Shown here in pieces: positions 32,861 through 40,411 of a DNA stretch of 42,658 bases (its first letter is position 1; the number at the start of each line of letters is the position of its first letter). This DNA is from Euryarchaeota archaeon UBA125 (GTDB taxonomy: Archaea > Thermoplasmatota > Poseidoniia > Poseidoniales > Thalassarchaeaceae). The stretch is taken from NCBI GenBank assembly GCA_002502625.1, contig DAPV01000061.1, positions 1-42,658 of the forward strand. Reading direction: 5' to 3'. Below the pieces are notes generated by a model. The model saw only the letters and a list, made by a program, of their open reading frames with translations. It was not told the origin of the DNA and did not search any database. The translations under genes and the position numbers were made by a program.

Positions 32861-34099
32861 TTAGTTTACTGTTGAATGATATGTCTGAATCACTCGAGTA
32901 ACAGATTCGATATCCCTAATATCTCTGTTAACCAAATCTGTCAAAATCTGTTCTTTTTGCCTGACGACTGCTGCAAAATCAGCAGGAGTGCAGCCTTTTG
33001 CAGTACAAATTATTTCTCGAACCTTACTCGGAACACCTGTTTCGACAATCTTTCCTTGACTTGCATCATACTTCCATATTGGATTTAGACGTGGAGTATC
33101 TCCTTCCATTCCTGCAATTTCTGCAACTTCAGTAATTCTACGAATATTTTTACCTCCTACATTGAGGCGTGCTTGCATTATAATCAAATCTAATGCGTTA
33201 AGCATTATTGATGGAACACTCATTGGAGGATTAACGAGTCTTTTGACCGTCTCATTAGCAGTATTGGCGTGAAGGCTACCAAACGAACCATCATGACCAG
33301 TATTCATTGCCATTAGCATTGTAGCAGCTTCTGGACCTCGGACTTCACCTACAATAACTCTATCAGGACGCATTCGAAGACTTGATTTCAAGCAAGCATT
33401 CATGTCAATCTCTGATGTACCGTCTGGACGTTTATCTCTAGTTTCCATTCTTAGCCAATGGTCGTGATAAATTTGTAGTTCGGCAGTATCTTCAACGGAT
33501 AGGACTCGATCGGACCATGGAACAAACATACCAAGGCAATTGAGAGTTGTAGTTTTACCCGAACCAGTACCTCCAGCAATAACAAAATTCGCTGGTTTGG
33601 CACCAAGTCCATCGACCCAAGTCCAAAACATTGCTGCCAAACGAGGAGAAACAGTTCCCCATTTAATCAAATCAACAATTGTAATGGGGTCCTCTCTAAA
33701 TTTACGAATAGTAAGAGTTGGACCATCAGGAGAAACAGGTGGAATAGTACCATTCACACGTGATCCATCTGGAAGACGGCCGTCGAAAATTGGCACCATT
33801 CCTGGCCCATCTCCAAGAGGGACCTCGGTATGTGATGCAATATTCTTTGCAATCTGAATTCCTTCTTCGTCTTCCACCCAAATATTTGTTCTGCACATTC
33901 CATGCTTTCTGTGAGCAATTTTCACACATTGCTTACCTCCGTTGTACATTACTTCCTCTAGATCATCATCATCTAACAAAACTTGGAGAACGCCATATGG
34001 ATTAGCAGCAATCTGACCATTATATTCGTAGAATGGAGTAGGATGTCCTTCTTCACTGTAAACAATCACGTCACCATACTGATCAATAATTTCTGCCAT
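32861..34099 (-). CDS. Type II/IV secretion (Tad/CpaF-like) assembly ATPase
   Basis: Hexameric motor ATPase of the GspE/VirB11 superfamily, 412 residues, near the CpaF/TadA length and shorter than typical archaellum FlaI. N-terminal alpha/beta domain, then Walker A IAGGTGSGKTTTLNC, Asp box VLSVEDTAELQ, Walker B RPDRVIVGEVRGPEA and His box TGHDGSFGSLHAN. It would power assembly of a type IV filament at the membrane. It is the last of four minus-strand genes and follows two T2SF membrane proteins, the usual partners; no pilin or prepilin peptidase is in the window. I could not decide from sequence whether this is a Tad-type or another archaeal pilus. Confidence 0.9.
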   Translation of the reverse strand: MAEIIDQYGDVIVYSEEGHPTPFYEYNGQIAANPYGVLQVLLDDDDLEEVMYNGGKQCVKIAHRKHGMCRTNIWVEDEEGIQIAKNIASHTEVPLGDGPGMVPIFDGRLPDGSRVNGTIPPVSPDGPTLTIRKFREDPITIVDLIKWGTVSPRLAAMFWTWVDGLGAKPANFVIAGGTGSGKTTTLNCLGMFVPWSDRVLSVEDTAELQIYHDHWLRMETRDKRPDGTSEIDMNACLKSSLRMRPDRVIVGEVRGPEAATMLMAMNTGHDGSFGSLHANTANETVKRLVNPPMSVPSIMLNALDLIIMQARLNVGGKNIRRITEVAEIAGMEGDTPRLNPIWKYDASQGKIVETGVPSKVREIICTAKGCTPADFAAVVRQKEQILTDLVNRDIRDIESVTRVIQTYHSTVN

Positions 34100-34108
34100 T
34101 TGTATCCC

Positions 34109-34846
34109 TCAGAACATATTCCCTGCCATGATGTAAACACCCTGGAATAAGAGAGTTGACATTAGCATCCAAACTGGTGCTGACCAAAGATATTGGCCAG
34201 TTCGACCAAGCATTCGGCCACTAATTGCAACAGTTACTCCCGTTGCAGCAGCAGAGAATAGATAGAGAGCTTCTAAAGTCGAAGCTAAAGGGAAACCAGT
34301 AGAAGGTGGGGCGAATATCCCTACTATAAAGCCAGTAATACAAGGCAACATCAGGCCCATCAAGACAATCATTGTAAATGCTTGACCGAAGACTTTCTCC
34401 TCTTTCAAACGCATCAAAGAATTCAACTTTTCATATTCGATACTCATTCTGTAAGTTACTTCTTGTAACGGAGCCTGCTGTTCAAGAGCAGCATCCAATA
34501 GATTTACGACTCTCTGAACCAAAGCACTTCGAGACTCAAGAGCAAATTTTGCTAATGCGGCTGTGAACGATGTTGCCTGAGCTCTAACGAGAGCTTGATC
34601 TAAGAGAGAACCGGCAACATCATTCCTAGACTTAGCAACATCAGCAAAAGCTTGTTCAAGCCCCAAACCGGCCCCTAACTCTGCAGAAATTAATTCCATC
34701 ATCTCCGGTAATGCACCATCAATGCTACTTCTTCTTCGGGATTCTAATGCCAAGGGAATTGCCCCTCCTATTCCAATAATCGCTAATGGAAGTAAAAACA
34801 TGGCAGTTGGGTTGTCATTGAGACGTTCCATTAATTGCCAAAGCAT
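34109..34846 (-). CDS. T2SF-domain membrane protein (TadC-like)
   Basis: Single-domain type II secretion F protein, 245 residues. A membrane segment at about 17-33 is followed by the cytoplasmic helical T2SF domain (LPEMMELISAELGAGLGLEQ, LLDAALEQQAPLQEVTYRMS) and three C-terminal membrane segments at about 155-180, 188-208 and 220-240. It sits between the assembly ATPase and the second T2SF protein, with 9-base gaps on both sides. As the inner-membrane platform, it would dock the ATPase. Archaellum FlaJ carries two such domains in one chain; here they are two separate genes, as in bacterial Tad systems (TadB/TadC). Confidence 0.8.
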   Translation of the reverse strand: MLWQLMERLNDNPTAMFLLPLAIIGIGGAIPLALESRRRSSIDGALPEMMELISAELGAGLGLEQAFADVAKSRNDVAGSLLDQALVRAQATSFTAALAKFALESRSALVQRVVNLLDAALEQQAPLQEVTYRMSIEYEKLNSLMRLKEEKVFGQAFTMIVLMGLMLPCITGFIVGIFAPPSTGFPLASTLEALYLFSAAATGVTVAISGRMLGRTGQYLWSAPVWMLMSTLLFQGVYIMAGNMF

Positions 34847-34855
34847 AGAATCACC

Positions 34856-35425
34856 TCAAACTCCTGGATCCCTTGTATGAGCCTTCAATCCAATTATCCC
34901 CATAGCGAAAACACAGAATGCTAGGCCACCAAATGTTGCGATTCTAGCTACACCTGGCCCAGGAACATCAATCAAACCAGATGCTCCAGCAAAAAGATAG
35001 GGAGCCACTGCCATCAAAGGCAATACAATTGGCCCTAACATTCCAACAGTCAACAAAGCAGTTGGCATTCCTTCCAAGGCTTCGATGTACTTCATTATGC
35101 GATCTGTTCTTTCTTCTTCTTCTCTATCCGCTTGTCGCCGCAAATCTGAAATCAAATCTGTATTCGATGTCACATTAGTTTTGAGAGTAGTTAGTAGACG
35201 TTTGTAACCGGTAGATTTTGTTCTAGAAGTGGCTTTAGTAAGTTCATCTTCAATCCTTCTACCTGCACTAACGCCATCCATAATTTTCTCCATATCTTTA
35301 CTGATGGCTCCATACCCTCCTCTAGAGATATTAATCAGAACAGATTCGAGGCCTACTCCTGCACCTAATAGAACATCAAAAGCACGTAAAGCAGCCAACA
35401 AATCTCTTTCTTCTGCTTCCATCAT
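34856..35425 (-). CDS. T2SF-domain membrane protein (TadB-like), short form
   Basis: Second single-domain T2SF protein, 189 residues. It starts directly in the cytoplasmic helical domain (LLAALRAFDVLLGAGVGLES and KDMEKIMDGVSAGRRIEDEL), then has two or three membrane segments at about 117-140 and 155-180. No N-terminal membrane segment is present, so it is shorter than most TadB proteins. Its ATG shares one base with the stop codon of the unknown small gene upstream. With the following T2SF gene it probably forms the inner-membrane platform of a filament machine. Confidence 0.75.
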   Translation of the reverse strand: MMEAEERDLLAALRAFDVLLGAGVGLESVLINISRGGYGAISKDMEKIMDGVSAGRRIEDELTKATSRTKSTGYKRLLTTLKTNVTSNTDLISDLRRQADREEEERTDRIMKYIEALEGMPTALLTVGMLGPIVLPLMAVAPYLFAGASGLIDVPGPGVARIATFGGLAFCVFAMGIIGLKAHTRDPGV

Positions 35426-35769
35426 TATGCCTCCGCATCTTCAACTAAAATCAACTCAACTTTACCTGATTCAGAATCATAAGTCATCTCTTGAATTGCT
35501 ACAAGCATCTCTCTATCAATGAACGGATCGATGAAAGAAGGTTGTCCTGCACGGAATAATCCTTCCAAAACCTTGTACCCTCTAGTATCTACTTGAAGAC
35601 GTACAGTATAGACTGCAGATTCTGAACCCTCGTCCTTAAGATCATCACCCTCTCCACCACGAACTAATTTACGCTCAAGGCGTCTTTTGATGTTGACAGA
35701 AACGTGACATCCCTCTAATTGCATCCACTCTCCGTCCTTTGCGCGGATGAAGCAAGAGATGCCTGACAT
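35425..35769 (-). CDS. Small protein of unknown family at the head of the pilus-type cluster
   Basis: Protein of 114 residues, not recognised. It looks beta-rich (CFIRAKDGEWMQLEGCHVSV, YTVRLQVDTRGYKVLEG, GKVELILVEDAEA), with a basic stretch (KRRLERKLVRGG) near residue 30 and no membrane segment or signal peptide, so it is probably cytoplasmic. The overlapping TAATG junction with the T2SF gene implies cotranslation. It lies 59 bases after the RPA-associated gene on the same strand. A role in filament-machine assembly is inferred from the operon only. Confidence 0.6.
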   Translation of the reverse strand: MSGISCFIRAKDGEWMQLEGCHVSVNIKRRLERKLVRGGEGDDLKDEGSESAVYTVRLQVDTRGYKVLEGLFRAGQPSFIDPFIDREMLVAIQEMTYDSESGKVELILVEDAEA

Positions 35770-35828
35770 GTCTGTCCCTAGCCTCTCACTGTAGACCCGG
35801 GGGCATCAAGGTATCGCACCATTGAGAA

Positions 35829-36779
35829 TCATAAAATCTCAAAGAATCCAAATTCTGGCTCTTGAATTAATGCCTCTACATCACGTAGATCGTCAATAAC
35901 TTCCTCTGCAGTTAATCTCACTATACCAACGTCGGAACAGGCACGTATTAGAGTATCATAATCGATTGGATTATCAGATGCACTCAATAATTGCATGATT
36001 ACTTCTTTCGCTTTTTCTCTAGCCTCCTCACCTTCGAGACTATCGACCGATTTTGGAGCAGCATGAGACGTTTCAACTGGTTGAGATGGAGAAACTTTTT
36101 CTTCAGGTGGAGCGAGTCCTTCACTCATACTGATAGCACGCATAACAGCAACTTCGTAAACAGAATCATCTATTTCCCCATAATGCTCTCTCGATTTGAG
36201 AAGCCCTTGAATAAGATCTGACGGGATTCCTCCTGACTTGTAGCTAGACTCGGAGTTTTCTAATTCACGTGATTTTCTGTGTGAGTCTATTCGTCTCATT
36301 GTTGCATCTGCAGTTCGAGCCAACCATACATGATAACGAGTCACATCAATTTCTCTGAATCCTTCGGCACGAATACTGGTGAATACTCCTCCGTCTTCAG
36401 TTTCATAATGTCTTGAACGACCCAACATCAGTACAAGGAAACGATCTCCTCTCTCAAAACGAGCAAGGATTTCTTCGGCATCTGCATGTAATTCGGGAGT
36501 AAATGGAGTAACATCAAACATGTGCAATCCAGTAGAATCTCTCAAACGGCCTCTATATCCTGGACCACTTTCAGTATCTCTTCTTTCCATGTTATCTATT
36601 ACGCCTGCTACTAACATCCTGGAGGTCATAGCCCCAAGACGACTCACGACAAATGATGGATCAAATTCACCCTGTCCAACGATTGGCAATGATGATTGTG
36701 AAAACTCAATTGCAAACATGCGTAAAGCAGGTTGTCTCTGGCGGTTGGAAGAACTAGAAATCAGAGGACCACCCCCCAT
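35829..36779 (-). CDS. RPA-associated protein (COG3390-like)
   Basis: OB-fold partner of archaeal replication protein A, 316 residues. After a short polar start the segment QRQPALRMFAIEFSQSSL resembles the beginning of haloarchaeal RPA-associated proteins (a GQREVAYRLFATEF type). The OB-fold continues through MLVAGVIDNMERR, YRGRLRDSTGLHMFDVTPF and FLVLMLGRSRHYETEDGG. After a Ser/Pro-rich linker a winged-helix-like C-terminus follows (NPIDYDTLIRACSDVG). The long start is kept because the homologous lead lies before Met21, and it overlaps the rpa stop by 19 bases. It is probably involved in single-strand DNA handling in replication and repair. Confidence 0.78.
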   Translation of the reverse strand: MGGGPLISSSSNRQRQPALRMFAIEFSQSSLPIVGQGEFDPSFVVSRLGAMTSRMLVAGVIDNMERRDTESGPGYRGRLRDSTGLHMFDVTPFTPELHADAEEILARFERGDRFLVLMLGRSRHYETEDGGVFTSIRAEGFREIDVTRYHVWLARTADATMRRIDSHRKSRELENSESSYKSGGIPSDLIQGLLKSREHYGEIDDSVYEVAVMRAISMSEGLAPPEEKVSPSQPVETSHAAPKSVDSLEGEEAREKAKEVIMQLLSASDNPIDYDTLIRACSDVGIVRLTAEEVIDDLRDVEALIQEPEFGFFEIL

Positions 36780-38443
36780 GTTTCACGGACCTCAGAAGCT
36801 ATACTAACTGGGTCATCATCTTTCTCAGAGACAATATCAGGGAGCAGCATTATGCCCCTATCATCAACAATAGCTCTTCCATTGATCGTAAGTCTAGTTC
36901 CAAACAATTTATCTTTAATCTCTTTGACAAAGTTAGCAGTTCCTTCATTATTTATCCGAGTTTGAATTGAGACCATATCTTGTTCGAGAAACTTCTCAGA
37001 TGCTGCACGACCAACTACTACATTTGCACTAGCAAGTCCATCATCAATTACAAAACGAAGCCGAAGATCTTCCACACCTTCGACAACAGCATCATTCTCG
37101 GGACAAACCCCATCTCTTAGAACACGCCGACAGTCGGGACATCTCTGGATAATGCCGCAATCATCTCGAACAACCAAAACATCTCCTTCTGTAAGAATCC
37201 CCTCTCTAGAGCCACTATTCCTTAATTCTCCTAGTGATGTTTCAACAACATGAGATTCGGGATCTATTTCCCCCCATGGAGATTCGGTCAAGATTGTTAC
37301 CTGTTTCGCGTCATCGACAGTAATATCTGGAGTCCCCTGAAAGGCTCGAATTCTAGCCTCTTGTACTGAAACAACTTGTCCAGGAGACAGATCTATTGGA
37401 GACCATACAGTCATTTTACATCTTCCAGAAGGATCTAAAACACGAACACTAGTCAGACTCTTCTCTTCCCCATCTCTGACGAAAGTTCGAGTTTCTATTG
37501 ATTCAACTTGAACCGTGATGTCAACACCTCTCATCCCATCTCGTATATCTTCAATCTTGGCACGATTCTGTGAAGATAATTCATCAGCATCAGGAAATGA
37601 GGCATCTCTGAAAACTTCTATCTTAGTCCTATCACTAAAGTTTACTTCAGGAGTATCACGGAATCTTCTGATATTAGCACCTTCAAATCGAAGTAGTGAG
37701 CCTACTTCATGATCGAATTCACCCCAACAAAGGAAACTCATCTGACCTGTACTATCTGCAAGACGTCCGCGGACAATATCGATTGTGCCGCTACCATCCT
37801 TCTTCACAATCTGATCTGGGCGTGAAGCAACGACTCTAGCCACTAATGAAACCGGGCCTTCCATAGACGAGGCAGTAGCTAAATCAACGGGATCAGATGT
37901 AGGAATATTGGCAGCATTCCCTTCTTGAAGTACAACTACTCTAGAACTCTGATTAATATTCAAAGAACGCTTTCCGTTCCACTCATTTACGGAAGCCCCC
38001 TCTAATCTGACTATCGATCCAGGAGATAAATTTGAACTATGGTTCCCCCAATCTTTGTAATCCCATCTGGTACTATTCTCATTAGAAAATGGAAGGTCTT
38101 CAATCCATCCAAAAGCAATCTGTCGTTCTTCTCCTGACTTCATTTTCTGCATACGAGGAGTATAGGTTACCACTGCAACCTCTATCGTGACATTTCGATC
38201 ATCTGAGCCTAATTCTGTAAAACGTTCTACTTTCTTAGATTCGACCATGCTTTCCATTGTAGATTGAATTGAAGAAGTAGAATCATTCTTCTGAAATCTC
38301 TTCATAATAGAACGAACTGCATCCTCTGGTTCAATCCTAAACTGTGTGTGATATTTTTCAAATTCCTCACGAATAGCATCTCTATCAGCATCTGGAACTT
38401 CAGTTAGAACCTGTTCAATGTATGTATCGTACTCATCTGTCAT
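36761..38443 (-). CDS. rpa: Replication protein A, single-strand DNA-binding (three OB folds and zinc finger)
   Basis: Archaeal RPA of 560 residues that coats single-stranded DNA. N-terminal helical segment, then OB folds at about 75-190, 190-295 and 300-405, each with a DxTG-type or DxSG turn (RGRLADSTGQMSFLCWGEFD; RVLDPSGRCKMTVW). A zinc finger of Cys residues (CGIIQRCPDCRRVLRDGVC) is at about 427-448, followed by a fourth OB-like C-terminal region. The frame runs 270 bases further upstream to 38713, but that segment is Arg-rich, overlaps the divergent neighbour and lacks family similarity, so the ATG at 38443 is preferred. It overlaps the RPA-associated gene. Confidence 0.88.
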   Translation of the reverse strand: MTDEYDTYIEQVLTEVPDADRDAIREEFEKYHTQFRIEPEDAVRSIMKRFQKNDSTSSIQSTMESMVESKKVERFTELGSDDRNVTIEVAVVTYTPRMQKMKSGEERQIAFGWIEDLPFSNENSTRWDYKDWGNHSSNLSPGSIVRLEGASVNEWNGKRSLNINQSSRVVVLQEGNAANIPTSDPVDLATASSMEGPVSLVARVVASRPDQIVKKDGSGTIDIVRGRLADSTGQMSFLCWGEFDHEVGSLLRFEGANIRRFRDTPEVNFSDRTKIEVFRDASFPDADELSSQNRAKIEDIRDGMRGVDITVQVESIETRTFVRDGEEKSLTSVRVLDPSGRCKMTVWSPIDLSPGQVVSVQEARIRAFQGTPDITVDDAKQVTILTESPWGEIDPESHVVETSLGELRNSGSREGILTEGDVLVVRDDCGIIQRCPDCRRVLRDGVCPENDAVVEGVEDLRLRFVIDDGLASANVVVGRAASEKFLEQDMVSIQTRINNEGTANFVKEIKDKLFGTRLTINGRAIVDDRGIMLLPDIVSEKDDDPVSIASEVRETWGVVL

Positions 38444-38493
38444 TTTTTTCAGTCTCCGCCTGAGGAGAGGGAAAAATCCAGCTCCAGCAAACA

Positions 38494-38534
38494 CCGAGTC
38501 ACCCCTAAATATGGAGAAAGGAGGGATGACTCGG
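38494..38534 (-). promoter_or_regulatory. Dyad upstream of rpa (operator or leader hairpin)
   Basis: CCGAGTCA (38494-38501) mirrors TGACTCGG (38527-38534), and after one mismatched base the arms continue as CCCT and AGGG. The 15-base centre contains AAATATGG, on the minus strand CCATATTT, a TATA-like element. The dyad thus brackets a possible rpa promoter about 65 bases before the start codon. A TCTCC/GGAGA hairpin occurs at 38453-38468, only 10 bases from the ATG, and again at 38564-38576. It could be an operator or a leader stem-loop. Confidence 0.45.
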
Positions 38535-38635
38535 CGTAATGATGCTGAAGTCTGGACACCACATCTCCTCCGGAGAGCAGGATGAAATCCGACGGTTCTT
38601 GAATCATCCTGATAAGAAAAACAACCGATGACATC

Positions 38636-39778
38636 ATGACGAATAGGGGGATACGACAAACAATGAGGGCGCCTTTTCACTTTGAAGGGATTGATGTTCT
38701 GCCGGGCACACAAGCCCGAATTCCACTATCTGTTGGCCTAGATCCTCTTGGAAGAGAATTATCGATACCTGTCCACATCCTACATGGTAAAGAAGAAGGA
38801 CCTATCTTAACAATCACTTCAACTATTCATGGTGATGAATTAAATGGAGTTACTATCATTAGACATCTTCTTTATGGAATGGACCTGAAACCAGAAACAA
38901 GTGACGATTTAGTCAGAGTAGATGATTTACGTGGGACTTTATTGATAGTACCTGTATGCAATCCTGAAGCAGTTATTCTCGATACTAGAAGATCTAGTGA
39001 TGGAAGAGATCTGAATAGATGCTTTCCCGGTTCTTCAAATGGAACACATTCTGCTAGAATTGCGCATGCATTATTTGAACAGGTTGTAATGAGAGGAGAA
39101 TACCTCATTGATCTTCATACTGCGCCTGCGAGAAGAACTAATGCCCCCCATATCAGGGCCAATTGTGATCGTGAAGATTCAAAGGATTTAGCAAGAGCGT
39201 TTGGAACTCCGATAGTACTGCATTCAATAGGGCCAGAAGGATCACTTAGAAGAACAGCTACTGGATTAGGAATCCATTCCATTCTGTTAGAAGCAGGTAC
39301 TGCAAATGTCTTCGAAGGTGGAGCAATCGCTGTAGGGGTTCAAGGAATCATGAATGTAATGATTCATCTGGATATGATTGATGGAAACTTACGACGGCCA
39401 GAATGGCGACTAATTGTTCGGAAATCAAGGTGGATTAGATCTCCGCGTGGAGGCATGCTTCATCCAGCGATTGTTGCAGGCGAATTAGTAGATCAGGGAC
39501 AACCAATTGCACATGTAACAAATCCTCTAAGTGGAGATGCTGAAGCAATTCTTAGTCCAATGTCAGGAGTAGCAGTGGGATTAGCTACTTCACCAATTGT
39601 AAGAGAAGGAGATCCTGTAGCGAATATTGCATCAGTTCAAAAGAAGAAAACACATCAAAAAATTCGTGCTGCTCCAATGACTGAATGGACAATCAAAGAT
39701 GTCTCGGAAACCCTTGAAGATATTTCTGATGATGAAAGTGGAGCATGTATAGATGATACTCCAGAGGATGAAGAATAA
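38636..39778 (+). CDS. AstE/AspA-type zinc metallohydrolase (succinylglutamate desuccinylase/aspartoacylase family)
   Basis: M14-like zinc hydrolase of 380 residues. Metal ligands His65 and Glu68 sit in TIHGDELNG and His161 in LIDLHTAPAR. DGRDLNRCFPG carries the substrate-carboxylate Arg and Asn. A candidate catalytic Glu lies in ILLEAGTANVF. The C-terminal half has the barrel-sandwich (lipoyl-like) domain of the AstE/AspA superfamily (SPRGGMLHPAIVAGELVDQG). It would remove an acyl group from a small amide; the substrate is not defined by sequence. Its last 40 residues are acidic. The start is ATG at 38636; an ATG at 38663 is an alternative, giving a slightly shorter lead. It is divergent from rpa. 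Confidence 0.85.
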   Translation: MTNRGIRQTMRAPFHFEGIDVLPGTQARIPLSVGLDPLGRELSIPVHILHGKEEGPILTITSTIHGDELNGVTIIRHLLYGMDLKPETSDDLVRVDDLRGTLLIVPVCNPEAVILDTRRSSDGRDLNRCFPGSSNGTHSARIAHALFEQVVMRGEYLIDLHTAPARRTNAPHIRANCDREDSKDLARAFGTPIVLHSIGPEGSLRRTATGLGIHSILLEAGTANVFEGGAIAVGVQGIMNVMIHLDMIDGNLRRPEWRLIVRKSRWIRSPRGGMLHPAIVAGELVDQGQPIAHVTNPLSGDAEAILSPMSGVAVGLATSPIVREGDPVANIASVQKKKTHQKIRAAPMTEWTIKDVSETLEDISDDESGACIDDTPEDEE

Positions 39779-39836
39779 AGATTTGATAATCCAATGGAAA
39801 TGAACAACTTATGTCCTACCTCCACTAGCGAAGGTC

Positions 39837-40367
39837 ATGGAAGTTAAAATCGGGGTAGTCACTATTTCTGATCGAGCTTATGCTGGGACATATGAGGATG
39901 AATCTGGTCCAGCAGTTATTGACACATTGAATCAGATTATCAGTTCTGAATGGACCCCTATTTCGAAACTAATTCCTGATGATAAAATTGAGATTGAAAA
40001 TACACTCATAAATCTTGTAGATAACGAAAAATGTTGTTTGGTAATCACAACCGGAGGGACTGGCCCCTCTTCTAGAGATGTAACCCCAGAATCAACTGAA
40101 AATGTTTGTGAACGTATGATGCCAGGTTATGGCGAATTGATGAGGACAATTTCTCTTGAATATGTACCGACTGCTGTTCTTTCGAGACAAACTGCAGGCT
40201 TGAGAGGAAATTCACTAATTTTGAACCTACCGGGTTCTCCTAAAGCAATTCATCAAACACTAATTCCTCTCTTTGAATCAATCCCTGCTTGCATAGACCT
40301 GATGGAGGGGCCATTTATAGACACAAATTCAGAAATTGTTGTTGCATTTCGTCCGAATCATCGCTGA
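39837..40367 (+). CDS. mogA: Molybdopterin adenylyltransferase MogA
   Basis: Enzyme that adenylates molybdopterin before molybdenum insertion; 176 residues. The motifs follow bacterial MogA closely: ISDRAYAGTYEDESGPA near the N-terminus, LVITTGGTGPSSRDVTPEST (the MPT-binding loop), PGYGELMRTISLEYVPTAVL, and LNLPGSPKAI. The end MEGPFIDTNSEIVVAFRPN matches the C-terminus of E. coli MogA, which MoaB proteins lack, so MogA is preferred over MoaB. No other molybdenum-cofactor gene is in this window. The next gene begins 44 bases after the stop. Confidence 0.9.
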   Translation: MEVKIGVVTISDRAYAGTYEDESGPAVIDTLNQIISSEWTPISKLIPDDKIEIENTLINLVDNEKCCLVITTGGTGPSSRDVTPESTENVCERMMPGYGELMRTISLEYVPTAVLSRQTAGLRGNSLILNLPGSPKAIHQTLIPLFESIPACIDLMEGPFIDTNSEIVVAFRPNHR

Positions 40368-40393
40368 ATCAAAAACAAAGGGTTCAACTCCTA

Positions 40394-40405
40394 TCCTCCG
40401 GAGGA
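40394..40405 (+). promoter_or_regulatory. Palindrome containing the RNase PH ribosome-binding site
   Basis: TCCTCCGGAGGA is a perfect 12-base palindrome. Its right half holds the Shine-Dalgarno GGAGG, 7 bases before the ATG at 40412. CCT and AGG extend the symmetry beyond one mismatched base on each side (40390-40409). As RNA the element can pair with itself and compete with ribosome binding. It is the reason I place the RNase PH start at 40412 and not at the earlier frame start. Confidence 0.5.
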
Positions 40406-40411
40406 CAGGGT

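Noticed and set aside
32861..35425. Archaellum (FlaI/FlaJ) locus
   Set aside because: ATPase length and the two single-domain T2SF proteins fit Tad-like systems better, and no flagellin, FlaH or FlaG is nearby.
38444..38713. 90-codon N-terminal extension of RPA (frame open to 38713)
   Set aside because: Arg-rich low-similarity sequence that overlaps the start of the divergent metallohydrolase gene and the dyad; the ATG at 38443 gives the expected RPA start.
40289..40411. Longer N-terminus of RNase PH
   Set aside because: It overlaps the mogA 3' end in another frame, and a strong GGAGG site lies 7 bases before the ATG at 40412.
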